Of a DNA stretch of 64,000 bases, positions 26,425 to 34,639 are shown in pieces. The notes beneath the pieces were generated by a model. The model was not told the DNA's origin and made no database searches. It worked only from the letters and a program-made list of their open reading frames with translations. The DNA comes from DASXTW01 sp046726275. GTDB lineage: Bacteria; Actinomycetota; UBA4738. The stretch's first letter is position 1; each line of letters begins with the position of its first letter. Both the position numbers and the translations under genes were made by a program. The stretch is taken from contig JBKPAF010000014.1 of assembly GCA_046726275.1 (NCBI GenBank), positions 1 to 64,000 of the forward strand, read 5' to 3'.

Positions 26425-27402
26425 ATGCCCTGGATCTCCCCCCTGATCGCCAATCTATCCGACTTCGTCGCGTGGTCGCTCATCGTCCTCGCCGCCGGCG
26501 GTGCCATCTGCGTGGCGTATGGCATCTTCATCGAACGGCACTGGTACCGCGTGGCCACCTACCGGCTTCCCATCCTGCCAGCGGGGAGTGGGTCCGGACT
26601 CACGGTGGTGCACGTGTCGGACCTGCATTTCGTTTCCTCGGATCGCAGGAAGGCCCGCCTCCTCGCCTCGCTTCCCGCACGGGACATCACGGTGGCGACC
26701 GGCGACCTGCTGGGAGAGCCGCAGGCCGTCGAGGCCACGGCCGTCGCCCTGGCGTCCGTCCGGGGCTCGGCCGCCTCGCACTTCGTCCTCGGCTCCAACG
26801 ACTACTTCGCTCCTCGCCCGCTCAGCTATCTGGCCTATTTCGGCAAGCGCCGGGGGCGTCGGCGGCGGAGCTCTCCCGGCGGCGCTGGCGAGCTCATCCC
26901 TCGACTTGAAGACGACGGCTGGGTACATCTCGGGAACCGACGGACCGCCCTCGAGGTGAATGGCACGCGGCTGGAGGTGGTCGGCCTGGACGATCCTCAT
27001 CTCGGGCGGCACGACCTTCGAGTCGCCGCTCGATCGGACCCGTCCGCCTTCGGCCTGGCCGTCGTGCACTCACCCGACCCGGTTCCCGAGCTGGCAGCGC
27101 TCGGATACGACCTCGTCCTCTGTGGCCATACGCACGGGGGACAGGTCCGGATGCCGCTGGTCGGAGCCCTGGTGACGAACAGCATGATCCCCACGCGGCT
27201 GTGCATGGGTTTGTCTCGCTTCGGCCGAACGATCCTGCACGTCTCTCCAGGCCTGGGGACCAGCAAGTTCGCCCCGTTCCGTTTCCTGTGCCGGCCGGAG
27301 GCGACGATCCTGGAACTCACGCCGAGCAAGGATATGAAGGTGGGCGAGGATCAGTCCGGGGAGGCCTCCGCCGAGAGCACGCGCTCGAACACCGCCTCAT
27401 AG
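26425..27402 (+). CDS. Membrane-anchored metallophosphoesterase
   Basis: Calcineurin-like phosphoesterase of 325 residues (YkuE/Rv3683-type). One N-terminal membrane segment (about 12-33) tethers the catalytic domain. Metal-binding motifs in order: VSDLHF, ATGDLLG, GSNDYF (where most relatives have GNHD, so the active-site His is replaced by Asp-preceded context), a VVHSPD histidine and GHTHGGQVRMP. The substitution at GNHD is typical of a subset in Actinobacteria and may alter activity. The 3' end overlaps the convergent glycosyltransferase gene by 52 bp. It closes the block equivalent to Rv3676-Rv3683. Confidence 0.87.
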   Translation: MPWISPLIANLSDFVAWSLIVLAAGGAICVAYGIFIERHWYRVATYRLPILPAGSGSGLTVVHVSDLHFVSSDRRKARLLASLPARDITVATGDLLGEPQAVEATAVALASVRGSAASHFVLGSNDYFAPRPLSYLAYFGKRRGRRRRSSPGGAGELIPRLEDDGWVHLGNRRTALEVNGTRLEVVGLDDPHLGRHDLRVAARSDPSAFGLAVVHSPDPVPELAALGYDLVLCGHTHGGQVRMPLVGALVTNSMIPTRLCMGLSRFGRTILHVSPGLGTSKFAPFRFLCRPEATILELTPSKDMKVGEDQSGEASAESTRSNTAS

Positions 27403-28394
27403 CTCGAGACCATCACGTCGGAGCTGAAGAACTCCTCGACCCGGGCTCTGCACGCCGCAGGGTCGATCTCATCAATTCGGCGGAGCGCGGCCGCCGCCTC
27501 CTGGGGGTAGTTCTCCACCGAGACGATGAACCCCGACTCCCCGTCGACGACGACCTCGGGAACCGATCCTCGCGGTGTCGCGATGACGGGGGTCCCGCAG
27601 GCCATCGCCTCGGTCATGACCAGCCCAAAGGGCTCATCCCAGTCGATGGGGAACAGGACGGCCTTGGCCCTGGACAGAAGGTCGACCTTCTCGTCGTGGC
27701 TGACCTCACCGAGAGCGACCGTCTGGTCCGAGAGCTCCGGACGCACCACACGGTTCCAGTGCTCCCTCTCGGATGGATTTGCGACCTTGACCGCGAGGTA
27801 AAGCCGGAGGCCTGCTTCGCGCGCCGCCCTCACCGCGAGGTGGGGACCCTTCTCGAGCCCTCCCCGGCCCAGGAACAGGACGAAGTCGTCCTTCTCCTCT
27901 CTCAGCGGGTAGGCCTCCACGTCGATGCCGTTGTACACCACCCCCGCATATCGCAGTTCCGGCATGAGAGATCGCTGGGATTCACTGATGGCGACGAACC
28001 ACACTCGGTCGTTGAGCAGGCCGTAGAGGCGCCGCATCTCGTCGGTGAACGCGCCGTGCAACGTGTGGACGGTGGGCTGCTCGAGCATGGCTGTGGCCGT
28101 CAGAGACGACCACGGCGCGTGCACGTGGAACAGCTCGAAGCTGGACGGATCTCGTAGGGCGAACGCCGTGTGCATCACGTCGTGCCAGATGTCGTGGATC
28201 AGATTGGGCCCGGGGGCGGTATCGAAGACGTATTCGAGGTTGGCCTTGGTGATCGAATCCCCCGTCGCGAACAGCGTCACGTCGTGGCCTCGTTCCGCAA
28301 GGCCGTCCGCAAGATGAGAGACCACCCACTCGATCCCCCCGTACCCCTGCGGCGGCACGGACAGCCAGGGGGGCGCGATCTCCGCGATCCTCAT
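27351..28394 (-). CDS. Glycosyltransferase family 4 (GT-B fold)
   Basis: Retaining GT-B glycosyltransferase of 347 residues. N-terminal acceptor domain begins MRIAEIAPPWLSVPPQGYGGIEWVV with the PxGYGG loop; the donor domain shows FLGRGGLEKGPHLAV and the GT4 E-x7-E motif DEPFGLVMTEAMACGTPVIATPRGSVPEVV. Soluble; likely acts at the cytoplasmic membrane face. Acceptor and sugar are unknown; relatives are often called glycogen synthase or mannosyltransferase without proof. It starts at ATG 28394 behind a leaderless-type promoter and is divergent from tRNA-Pro. Confidence 0.88.
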   Translation of the reverse strand: MRIAEIAPPWLSVPPQGYGGIEWVVSHLADGLAERGHDVTLFATGDSITKANLEYVFDTAPGPNLIHDIWHDVMHTAFALRDPSSFELFHVHAPWSSLTATAMLEQPTVHTLHGAFTDEMRRLYGLLNDRVWFVAISESQRSLMPELRYAGVVYNGIDVEAYPLREEKDDFVLFLGRGGLEKGPHLAVRAAREAGLRLYLAVKVANPSEREHWNRVVRPELSDQTVALGEVSHDEKVDLLSRAKAVLFPIDWDEPFGLVMTEAMACGTPVIATPRGSVPEVVVDGESGFIVSVENYPQEAAAALRRIDEIDPAACRARVEEFFSSDVMVSSYEAVFERVLSAEASPD

Positions 28395-28403
28395 TCGCCT
28401 CGA

Positions 28404-28409
28404 AGGCTA
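28404..28409 (-). promoter_or_regulatory. Leaderless-type -10 box of the glycosyltransferase gene
   Basis: Minus-strand TAGCCT ends 9 nt before ATG 28394. Confidence 0.45.
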
Positions 28410-28466
28410 ACAGGTACACTTATTGGCTGGCCGGATGGGTCGACGTCCCGTCGACGTGCCGGCTCG

Positions 28467-28543
28467 CGGGACGTAGCGCAGTTTGGTAGCGCGCAGCGTT
28501 CGGGACGCTGAGGTCGCGGGTTCAAATCCCGCCGTCCCGACCA
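28467..28543 (+). tRNA. tRNA-Pro (anticodon CGG)
   Basis: A complete cloverleaf: 7-bp acceptor stem CGGGACG/CGTCCCG (28467-28473 with 28533-28539), D-arm, anticodon stem CAGCG/CGCTG enclosing TTCGGGA (anticodon CGG), T-arm CGCGGG-TTCAAAT-CCCGC, discriminator A and an encoded CCA at 28541-28543. A TACACT at 28415-28420 is a possible -10 box with a long leader. Confidence 0.96.
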
Positions 28544-28640
28544 GCCTCTCTGGCATGGTCAGACGTGCCGGTCAGCTGGGATACTGGATGGTTGTCCCCC
28601 TTTCGAGGATTGGACCCCGCACGAGCTGGAACGAGGACGG

Positions 28641-29258
28641 ATGCAGAAGCTCGGACCCAAACACAGGATGTGCAGGCGAGTGGGCGCGGCGGTGTGTGGC
28701 CGCCCGAACTGCCCCACGAGCAAACCCACCAGCAAGCAGCGACCGTACCCACCGGGCCAGCACGGGAGGGCGAGGCGACGGCTCACGGAGTATCACCTCC
28801 GGCTCCTGGAGAAGCAGAAGCTCCGTTCGATCTACTGGGTCGGCGAGCGCCAGTTCCGCCGGTATTTCCAGGAGGCCGCCCGCAAGAAGACTGTCACCGG
28901 CGAGGAGCTGCTTCGACTGCTGGAGACCCGCCTCGACTCCGTGGTCCTTCGGCTTGGGTTCGCGCAGACGATCCATCAGGCTCGCCAGCTCGTGTCCCAC
29001 GGCCACATCCTCCTAGACGGCAAGCGGCTCAACGTCCCAAGCGCCACGGTCCGGGTTGGGCAGGTGGTCGAAGCAGGCCCGAAGGCGAAGAACTTCATAT
29101 CCGTCCGGGAAGCACTGGAGGTCACGCCCGAGCCTCCCGCGTATCTCGAGCGAGACAAGGACGCGGTGCGGGGGCGGCTGATCAAGGCCCCCGAGCGGGC
29201 CGAGATCCCTCTCCCGGTTCCCGTCGAGGAGCGCCTGGTCGTCGAGTTCATGTCCTGA
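28641..29258 (+). CDS. rpsD: 30S ribosomal protein S4
   Basis: Ribosomal protein uS4, 205 residues, which nucleates assembly of the 30S 5' domain. The N-terminus carries a zinc-type cysteine set, KHRMCRRVGAAVCGRPNC, with more variable spacing than usual; PPGQHGRARRRLTEYHLRLLEKQKLR and the S4 RNA-binding domain (RLDSVVLRLGFAQTIHQARQLVSHGHILLDGKRLNVPS) are typical. ATG 28641 has a GAGGAC site. It stands alone, away from the rpsM-rpsK-rpoA cluster, as in some other Actinobacteria. Confidence 0.96.
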   Translation: MQKLGPKHRMCRRVGAAVCGRPNCPTSKPTSKQRPYPPGQHGRARRRLTEYHLRLLEKQKLRSIYWVGERQFRRYFQEAARKKTVTGEELLRLLETRLDSVVLRLGFAQTIHQARQLVSHGHILLDGKRLNVPSATVRVGQVVEAGPKAKNFISVREALEVTPEPPAYLERDKDAVRGRLIKAPERAEIPLPVPVEERLVVEFMS

Positions 29259-29306
29259 CCGAAAGCGGACGAACCGTTTCGAGGAAGGACGGTCAGCGCG
29301 ATCCTG

Positions 29307-29852
29307 TCACGGCGCCGGGGCCGTCGAGGGGGTGCGCCGCGACGAGGGCGACATCCGCAGCAGGATGCCCCCCACGATGGTGAGGACACCGGCGATCAGC
29401 ACGAGGTATAGGCCGATGTCGACCGAGACCGAGGCTTGGCCTGAGTCGAACAGCTGCTGGGCCACGGGCTTGGCAGCGGCCACCGGGATCCCCTGCTGAA
29501 GGGCCAGGCTCGCCGCGACACCGTCCACTGCCTCCGACTCCACCGTGAGGACCTTGTAGAGAGCAAAGGCGGTGCCCGCCAGGCCCGCAACCAGGATGAC
29601 GATCGCGCCGACGCGGGGGATACCTCTGGCCCACACGGCCCAGGCCGCGACCAGCAGGATTAGGATCCCGAGGACGAGGGACGCGATTCCTTCCCAGTCC
29701 TGGTCCCACAGGGACTCGCTGGCCGACCCGGTGGGGAGCTTGACCGTGGCGGCAGGGACGAAGGCGCCGATGATGAACAAGGCCCCGCCGATCAGCAGCA
29801 GGCCGATCCCCAGAACAGGCACGGACCCTCTGGTTCCGGACGGCTCGTTCAT
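29307..29852 (-). CDS. Four-helix membrane protein of unknown function
   Basis: About 181 residues with four predicted membrane segments (roughly 11-33, 58-75, 79-100 and 143-165). A conserved-looking extracytoplasmic loop WDQDWEGIASL follows the first segment. I do not recognise the family and see no catalytic or binding motif. ATG 29852 is chosen because a CAGAAT box ends 9 nt upstream, replacing a longer N-terminus that would add a basic non-hydrophobic stretch. It is convergent with rpsD and divergent from the mannosyltransferase-like gene. Confidence 0.7.
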   Translation of the reverse strand: MNEPSGTRGSVPVLGIGLLLIGGALFIIGAFVPAATVKLPTGSASESLWDQDWEGIASLVLGILILLVAAWAVWARGIPRVGAIVILVAGLAGTAFALYKVLTVESEAVDGVAASLALQQGIPVAAAKPVAQQLFDSGQASVSVDIGLYLVLIAGVLTIVGGILLRMSPSSRRTPSTAPAP

Positions 29853-29861
29853 ACGGGGCGC

Positions 29862-29867
29862 ATTCTG
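29862..29867 (-). promoter_or_regulatory. Leaderless-type -10 box of the four-helix membrane protein gene
   Basis: Minus-strand CAGAAT ends 9 nt before ATG 29852; it departs from TANNNT at the first base. Confidence 0.35.
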
Positions 29868-29991
29868 TCGCCTCGGTAGGAGGCGAGTCAAGCTCCGACG
29901 GTTCCGTCCTCGTCCTCCAAGGCTGAATAGACGCTCGCATCCACGGGTAGCATCTGGACTGCCGGTGCCCTCCTTTGCCCCTGGGATTTCG

Positions 29992-29997
29992 TACCTT
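29992..29997 (+). promoter_or_regulatory. Leaderless-type -10 box of the GT-C glycosyltransferase gene
   Basis: TACCTT ends 6 nt before ATG 30004; no ribosome-binding site. Confidence 0.45.
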
Positions 29998-30003
29998 GAG
30001 TAG

Positions 30004-31554
30004 ATGAGCGTGGAGAACGGTCAGTCAGCAAGGACTGCGCCACTCAGCGCGGCCACAGACGAACCCCTATCACGATGGTCATTGTCCAAGCTGACAGTCG
30101 GACCGATCCTGCCCTGGTTGGCGATCCTCTTCCTGGGCCTGGCCGCCTTGGGCGCGTGGTTCCTGATCGGCCCCTCACTGGGTGGAACCCGCTATTACAA
30201 GGTCGGCTACAACCGGACGGCATACGAGTACAGCCGGCCGATCGTCCTGTTGTTCATCCCATTCTTCCTGGCGCTCATCGCGTGGCGCCGGGGACGGAGG
30301 GTCCCCCTGTGGGTACTCCTGGCCGGGGCGGCCGTCCTGCACGTCCTGGTGCTCTTCGCCCCGCTCCCCCAGTCCCAGGACCTGTATCAATACCTCTTCT
30401 ACGGACGGATGCAGGCCGTTCACGGGGCCAACCCTTTTACCGTCAATCCGAGCACCCTCTGGGCGGACCCCTGGTTCCCGTGGATCAGGTGGAACACGCA
30501 GCCAAGCGTCTACGGCCCGGCCTGGATCCTGCTTGCCTTCGGTGTGGTCAAGGCCGCGGGTGACAGCCTCGTCCAGGCGTTCATCGGCCTCAAGCTGGCC
30601 ATTCTGCTCCTGGACGCCGCCATCGTCGGGTTGATCCTCGCCCTGGCCAAGGATCGGCCGGACCCGGAGGGCGCCAAGGGGTGGGGAGTCCTGGCGTATG
30701 CATGGAACCCGCTCGTCCTTATCACGGTCCCCCTCGCAGGGTCGGCCGACGTCGCCGTGGCCGTTGGCTTGCTCGGCGCCGTCCTGGCCCGTCGACGTGG
30801 GCGGACGGGCCTCGCCACTGTCCTGCTCACCCTGGCGTCGCTGGTGAAGGCCTATGCGCTCATCGGCCTCCTCCTGCACCTCGTTCTCCTCCTGCGGGAG
30901 CGAGGCGTGAAGCGAGCGGCCGGTCACGCAGGCGTCGCGGCCGGCCTGGCCGCCCTCGCATTCGCCCCCTACTGGTCCGGCTTTTCCACCTTCCAGGGAC
31001 TGGTGAACATCGCCCGTATGCGGAACCAATCCTTGATGGGGAGCCTGGAGCGGGTGGTCTTTCGTCCGCTCCTCGCCGCGTTCGGCTACGGCACACCGAC
31101 CCGGGGCTCGCAGCTCCTAGGGAAGTGGGTCGCCGGGCTCCTCCTTGGGGCCCTCGTGATCTGGGCGATCCGGCGCGTTCGAGACGAACGGAGCCTGTGG
31201 TTCAGCGTCCTGGCGGTGATGACGGGATATCTCCTGCTGTCCCCGTGGTTCCTGTACTGGTACATCCTCGGTCCGCTGGCCCTGGTGGCGGCCCTTCCTC
31301 GAAACAGGTTGACCTACCCCATCCTGATCTTTTCCGGCACGGCCCTGATCAGCCTGTACCTCACTCCGATCCAGGTGCTTCTGTCGGTACAGACGCTGGC
31401 CCGCTACGCCCCGCCGATCCTCGTGTTCGCCTATCTCGGGTGGCTGGCCCGAGAACCGGCAGAGGAGCCTCTCCTGACCCCACGCTCCGAGGCGAGACGG
31501 GCTGCGCCCTCCCCCGCCGGCCCGATCGCCGGACGAGCCCCTGCCGCGAAGTAG
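30004..31554 (+). CDS. GT-C fold polyprenyl-phosphate-dependent (manno)syltransferase-like membrane protein
   Basis: Integral membrane protein of 516 residues with about 12 hydrophobic segments. The first periplasmic loop contains the GT-C catalytic acidic motif in SQDLYQYLFYGRMQAVHGANPF, very like actinobacterial alpha-mannosyltransferases (MptA/MptB, GT87) that use polyprenyl-phosphate-mannose to build lipoglycans; VYGPAWILL and AWNPLVLITVPLAGSADV are further family marks. The sugar is inferred, not shown. ATG 30004 is leaderless. The C-terminal 40 residues are a Pro/Ala-rich cytoplasmic tail. Confidence 0.75.
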   Translation: MSVENGQSARTAPLSAATDEPLSRWSLSKLTVGPILPWLAILFLGLAALGAWFLIGPSLGGTRYYKVGYNRTAYEYSRPIVLLFIPFFLALIAWRRGRRVPLWVLLAGAAVLHVLVLFAPLPQSQDLYQYLFYGRMQAVHGANPFTVNPSTLWADPWFPWIRWNTQPSVYGPAWILLAFGVVKAAGDSLVQAFIGLKLAILLLDAAIVGLILALAKDRPDPEGAKGWGVLAYAWNPLVLITVPLAGSADVAVAVGLLGAVLARRRGRTGLATVLLTLASLVKAYALIGLLLHLVLLLRERGVKRAAGHAGVAAGLAALAFAPYWSGFSTFQGLVNIARMRNQSLMGSLERVVFRPLLAAFGYGTPTRGSQLLGKWVAGLLLGALVIWAIRRVRDERSLWFSVLAVMTGYLLLSPWFLYWYILGPLALVAALPRNRLTYPILIFSGTALISLYLTPIQVLLSVQTLARYAPPILVFAYLGWLAREPAEEPLLTPRSEARRAAPSPAGPIAGRAPAAK

Positions 31555-31604
31555 CTTCCCCGCCTGGAGCCGGCACCTCGCCCGGTTAGGAGAACCCGCT
31601 GCCG

Positions 31605-31610
31605 TAGACT
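31605..31610 (+). promoter_or_regulatory. Leaderless-type -10 box of the MazG-like gene
   Basis: TAGACT ends 7 nt before ATG 31618. Confidence 0.5.
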
Positions 31611-31617
31611 CCGCTTG

Positions 31618-31905
31618 ATGGAGCTCTCCGAGTTTCAGGACGTCATCAGGCGCACCTTCTTCGACCGGGACGCGGCAAGGGGCCGCGACGGCACGTTCCG
31701 ATGGATGGTCGAGGAGGTGGGCGAGCTGGCGAAGTCGTTTCGGCGCGGTGATCGCAGGGAGATGGCACACGAGGTCGGGGACGTCCTGGCCTGGCTAGTG
31801 TCGGTGGCCAACGTAGCCGGGGTTGATCTCGAGGACGCCGCGAGCCGGTACGCACAGGGGTGCCCCACCTGCGGCAGCATCCCGTGCCGGTGCCTCCCCG
31901 CGTAG
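31618..31905 (+). CDS. MazG-like NTP pyrophosphohydrolase with C-terminal CxxC tail
   Basis: Short all-alpha NTP pyrophosphatase-like protein of 95 residues. The metal-binding pattern E-x-x-E (MVEEVGEL) and the later E-x-x-D (HEVGDVLAWLVSVANVAGVDLEDA) are those of MazG/dUTPase-superfamily proteins, which hydrolyse non-canonical NTPs. The C-terminus ends CPTCGSIPCRC, a four-cysteine cluster suited to zinc that is not part of the catalytic domain. A TTG at 31615 is immediately upstream, but ATG 31618 fits the promoter spacing. Confidence 0.8.
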   Translation: MELSEFQDVIRRTFFDRDAARGRDGTFRWMVEEVGELAKSFRRGDRREMAHEVGDVLAWLVSVANVAGVDLEDAASRYAQGCPTCGSIPCRCLPA

Positions 31906-31935
31906 CCGGTCGACCCGACCAGAGAGGGGTGCAGG

Positions 31936-32778
31936 ATGACGAACGTGTTCGTCTCGATCGACATGGAGGGGATCGCCGGGATCGCCCACCTTCAGCAGGT
32001 GATTCGCGGCACCGGCGATTTCCAGGCCTCCCGGGAGCTGATGACCGGGGAGGCAAACGCGGCCGTCGCGGGGGCCTTCGAAGGCGGGGCCACCGCCGTG
32101 GTGGTCAACGATTCCCACGGCGACATGTACAACCTGCTGGCCGAGCAGATGGATCCGCGGGCCGAGCTGTTGATCGGATCGCCGAAGGTGCTCTCGATGA
32201 TGCAGGGGCTCGGGCCCGGGTTTCACGTCGCTCTGTTCATCGGGTACCACGCCGCAGCGGGCACGCAGGCAGCTGTCATGGACCACACCTACTCGGGCCG
32301 GCTGCTGTACGAGGTGCGCCTGAACGGCGAGCCCGTCACCGAGGCCGAGCTCAATGCGGCGTTCGCCGGGACCTACGGGGTGCCCGTCGGCCTGGTCACC
32401 GGCGACGACAAGATCTGTACGGTCTCGGCCAAGAAGATCCCCGGGGTCAGGACGGTCACGGTGAAGGAGGCCTTCGGAAGGAACGTCGCCAGGAGTCTCC
32501 ATCCTCAGGCGGCTAGGGATGCCATCCGCGAGGCGGCGGCCGAGGCCGTCTCCGCCCGACAGGAGCTCGAGCCCTTTACGATCCACGCGCCCGTCATGCT
32601 TGAAGCCGACATCGCCAACACCAGCGCGGCCGACCTGTGCGCCCTGGCTCCTGGTACCGACCGCATCGGGCCGCGGACGGTCCGGTTCGAGACCGACGAG
32701 TTCATGGAGGCGTTCCGATGTCTGCTCGCGTGGACCTACCTGGGCGCGAGCGAGGCTCCTCGGTACGCCGGCACGTAG
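31936..32778 (+). CDS. M55-family D-aminopeptidase (DppA-like)
   Basis: Zinc D-aminopeptidase of the DppA family, 280 residues. The signature VSIDMEGIAG gives Asp9 and Glu11; further zinc ligands and catalytic residues fit the histidines in NDSHGDM and IGYHAAAG and the Glu in the NGEPVTEAELNAA helix. DppA releases N-terminal D-amino acids, for example D-Ala from peptidoglycan turnover peptides. No dipeptide ABC transporter is adjacent. ATG 31936 follows a GAGAGGGG/GCAGG leader; the downstream methyltransferase begins 11 bp after the stop. Confidence 0.9.
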   Translation: MTNVFVSIDMEGIAGIAHLQQVIRGTGDFQASRELMTGEANAAVAGAFEGGATAVVVNDSHGDMYNLLAEQMDPRAELLIGSPKVLSMMQGLGPGFHVALFIGYHAAAGTQAAVMDHTYSGRLLYEVRLNGEPVTEAELNAAFAGTYGVPVGLVTGDDKICTVSAKKIPGVRTVTVKEAFGRNVARSLHPQAARDAIREAAAEAVSARQELEPFTIHAPVMLEADIANTSAADLCALAPGTDRIGPRTVRFETDEFMEAFRCLLAWTYLGASEAPRYAGT

Positions 32779-32789
32779 CTGGGAGCCCG

Positions 32790-33569
32790 ATGACGATCGG
32801 GCCAGGCTCTGGTGGACACACGGACGCCCACCTCGAGATGAACCGCGTGTACTGGACCTCAGAGGCGCCCCGCTACGCGGAGATCGCCGTCCGCAACTGG
32901 GCCGACTATGAGATCACCTGGGGGATCTGGGGCGCGTCGGAATCAGACCTGCAGGTCCTCGGCGACGTCGAGGGGCTCGATGTCGTGGAGTTGGGCTGCG
33001 GAACCGCCTACTTTTCCGCCTGGCTGGCCCGGCGAGGAGCCCGCCCGGTCGGCGTGGACCTGACACCGGCTCAACTGGCTACGGCCAGAGCGATGCAATC
33101 GAGGTTCGGCCTGGCCTTTCCGCTGGTCGAGGCCACGGCCGAGCGCGTGCCCCTTCGGGACCACAGCTTCGACCTGGCCCTGTCCGAGTACGGCGCCAGC
33201 ATCTGGTGCGATCCCTATCGATGGATCCCGGAGGCGGCCCGGGTGCTCCGGCCGGATGGACGCCTCATCTTCCTTCGCAACTCCACGATCCTGGTCCTCA
33301 CCGAGGATCTCGATGGCGCCCACGCAGAGCTCCGGCGCGACTACTTCGGGCTTCACCGGATCGAGTGGCCGGACACGCGGTCTGTGGAATTCCACCTGGG
33401 CTACGGGGACTGGATCCGGCTTCTACGCGCCAACGGGTTCGAGATCTTGAACCTCGTCGAGATCCAGTCGCCGGCCGGGGCAACCTCTCCCTACGAGGTC
33501 GTGCCGGCCGAGTGGGCCCATCGCTGGCCCAGCGAGGAAATCTGGATCGCCCGAAAGGCGCGGTCCTGA
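32790..33569 (+). CDS. Class I SAM-dependent methyltransferase (UbiE-like)
   Basis: 259-residue small-molecule methyltransferase. SAM motif I is VVELGCGTAYFSAWLARRG, motif II acidic residue VGVDLTPAQL, then PLRDHSFDLALSEYGASIWCDPYRWIPEAARVLRPDGRL as motifs III-IV. The N-terminal HLEMNRVYWTSEAPRYAEIAVRNW is typical of a large actinobacterial group with unassigned substrates. ATG 32790 has a GGGAG site and follows dppA by 11 bp, so the two are probably co-transcribed. Confidence 0.88.
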   Translation: MTIGPGSGGHTDAHLEMNRVYWTSEAPRYAEIAVRNWADYEITWGIWGASESDLQVLGDVEGLDVVELGCGTAYFSAWLARRGARPVGVDLTPAQLATARAMQSRFGLAFPLVEATAERVPLRDHSFDLALSEYGASIWCDPYRWIPEAARVLRPDGRLIFLRNSTILVLTEDLDGAHAELRRDYFGLHRIEWPDTRSVEFHLGYGDWIRLLRANGFEILNLVEIQSPAGATSPYEVVPAEWAHRWPSEEIWIARKARS

Positions 33570-33586
33570 CACCTCGGCCGGGGGCG

Positions 33587-34630
33587 TCAGTCCAGCAGCT
33601 TTTCGGGGACGAGGAGCTCGGCGATCTGGACGGCGTTCAGGGCTGCGCCCTTGCGCAGGTTGTCGCCCGCGGCGAAGAACATCACGGTGGTCGGCTCTCC
33701 TCGGGGCTGGCGGATCCGCCCCACCAGGACGTCGTCGATCCCGGCCGAATCGAGAGGGGTCGGGTAGCCCCCGCTATCGGGTTCGTCGATCACTCTGACG
33801 CCTGCCGCAGCGGTCAGTGTCTCCCTGGCGCTCTCGGGAGTCACGGGTTGTTCGAACGTCGCGTAGACCGACACGCCATGCCCCGCCACGACCGGAACGC
33901 GGACGGCGGTGGCCGCCACCGGCAGGTCGGGGATCCCGAGGACCTTCCTGACTTCGTCGCCCATCTTGAGCTCTTCAGTGGTGAACCCTGAGCCCTCGGG
34001 ATCGAACCGCTCGACATGGGGGACCACGTTGAAGGCGATGGTCCGGCCGAAGACCTCACCGACCGGAAGGGCACCCTGGTCGGGATGGGTCAGCGACTCG
34101 ACCTGATCGTGCAGCTTCTCCACCTGCTCGGCGAGCTCGCGGACCCCTTTCATCCCGGTCCCCGATACTGACTGATAGGAGGACGTCACCAGGAACTTGA
34201 GGCCGAAACCCCTGTGCAGCGGCCCAAGCGGCATGAGCGCGGTGATCGCGGTGCAGTTCCCGTTGGCGACGATCCCTGAGTGGTACTGCAGCGCCTCGGG
34301 GTTGATCTCGGGGATCACCAACGGCACACGGGGATCCATCCGAAACGCCGAAGAGTTGTCCACGCTCACCGTTCCCGCCGCGGCCGCCGCTGGGAGGATC
34401 TCCCTGGCCACGACGCTGCCTGCCGAGGTAAGGGCGAGGTCCACCGACTCGAACCACCGATCGTGGAGCGCCCGCACCGTGACCTCCTCGCCCCGGAAGC
34501 TCATCCGCTTTCCGTCCGATCGAGGCGAGGCGAACAACGAGAGATCGTCCAGAGGAAAGGCGCGTTCCTCCAGGAGGGACAGGATGGTCCGGCCCACGGC
34601 TCCCGTGGCGCCGACGACAGCTACCCGCAT
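33587..34630 (-). CDS. asd: Aspartate-semialdehyde dehydrogenase
   Basis: Second enzyme of the aspartate pathway (lysine/diaminopimelate, threonine, methionine), reducing aspartyl phosphate to the semialdehyde with NADPH. 347 residues; N-terminal Rossmann loop VVGATGAVGRTIL, catalytic Cys126 in VANGNCTAITAL, SYQSVSGTG and the RVPVVAGHGVSVY strand with its conserved Arg and His. It follows lysC by 9 bp on the same strand, the standard actinobacterial lysC-asd operon (Rv3709c-Rv3708c). Confidence 0.96.
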   Translation of the reverse strand: MRVAVVGATGAVGRTILSLLEERAFPLDDLSLFASPRSDGKRMSFRGEEVTVRALHDRWFESVDLALTSAGSVVAREILPAAAAAGTVSVDNSSAFRMDPRVPLVIPEINPEALQYHSGIVANGNCTAITALMPLGPLHRGFGLKFLVTSSYQSVSGTGMKGVRELAEQVEKLHDQVESLTHPDQGALPVGEVFGRTIAFNVVPHVERFDPEGSGFTTEELKMGDEVRKVLGIPDLPVAATAVRVPVVAGHGVSVYATFEQPVTPESARETLTAAAGVRVIDEPDSGGYPTPLDSAGIDDVLVGRIRQPRGEPTTVMFFAAGDNLRKGAALNAVQIAELLVPEKLLD

Positions 34631-34639
34631 GAGCCCATC

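Noticed and set aside
29260..29280. rpsD terminator candidate
   Set aside because: Seven pairs with one bulge (GAAAgCGG/CCGTTTC) and no T-tract; weak.
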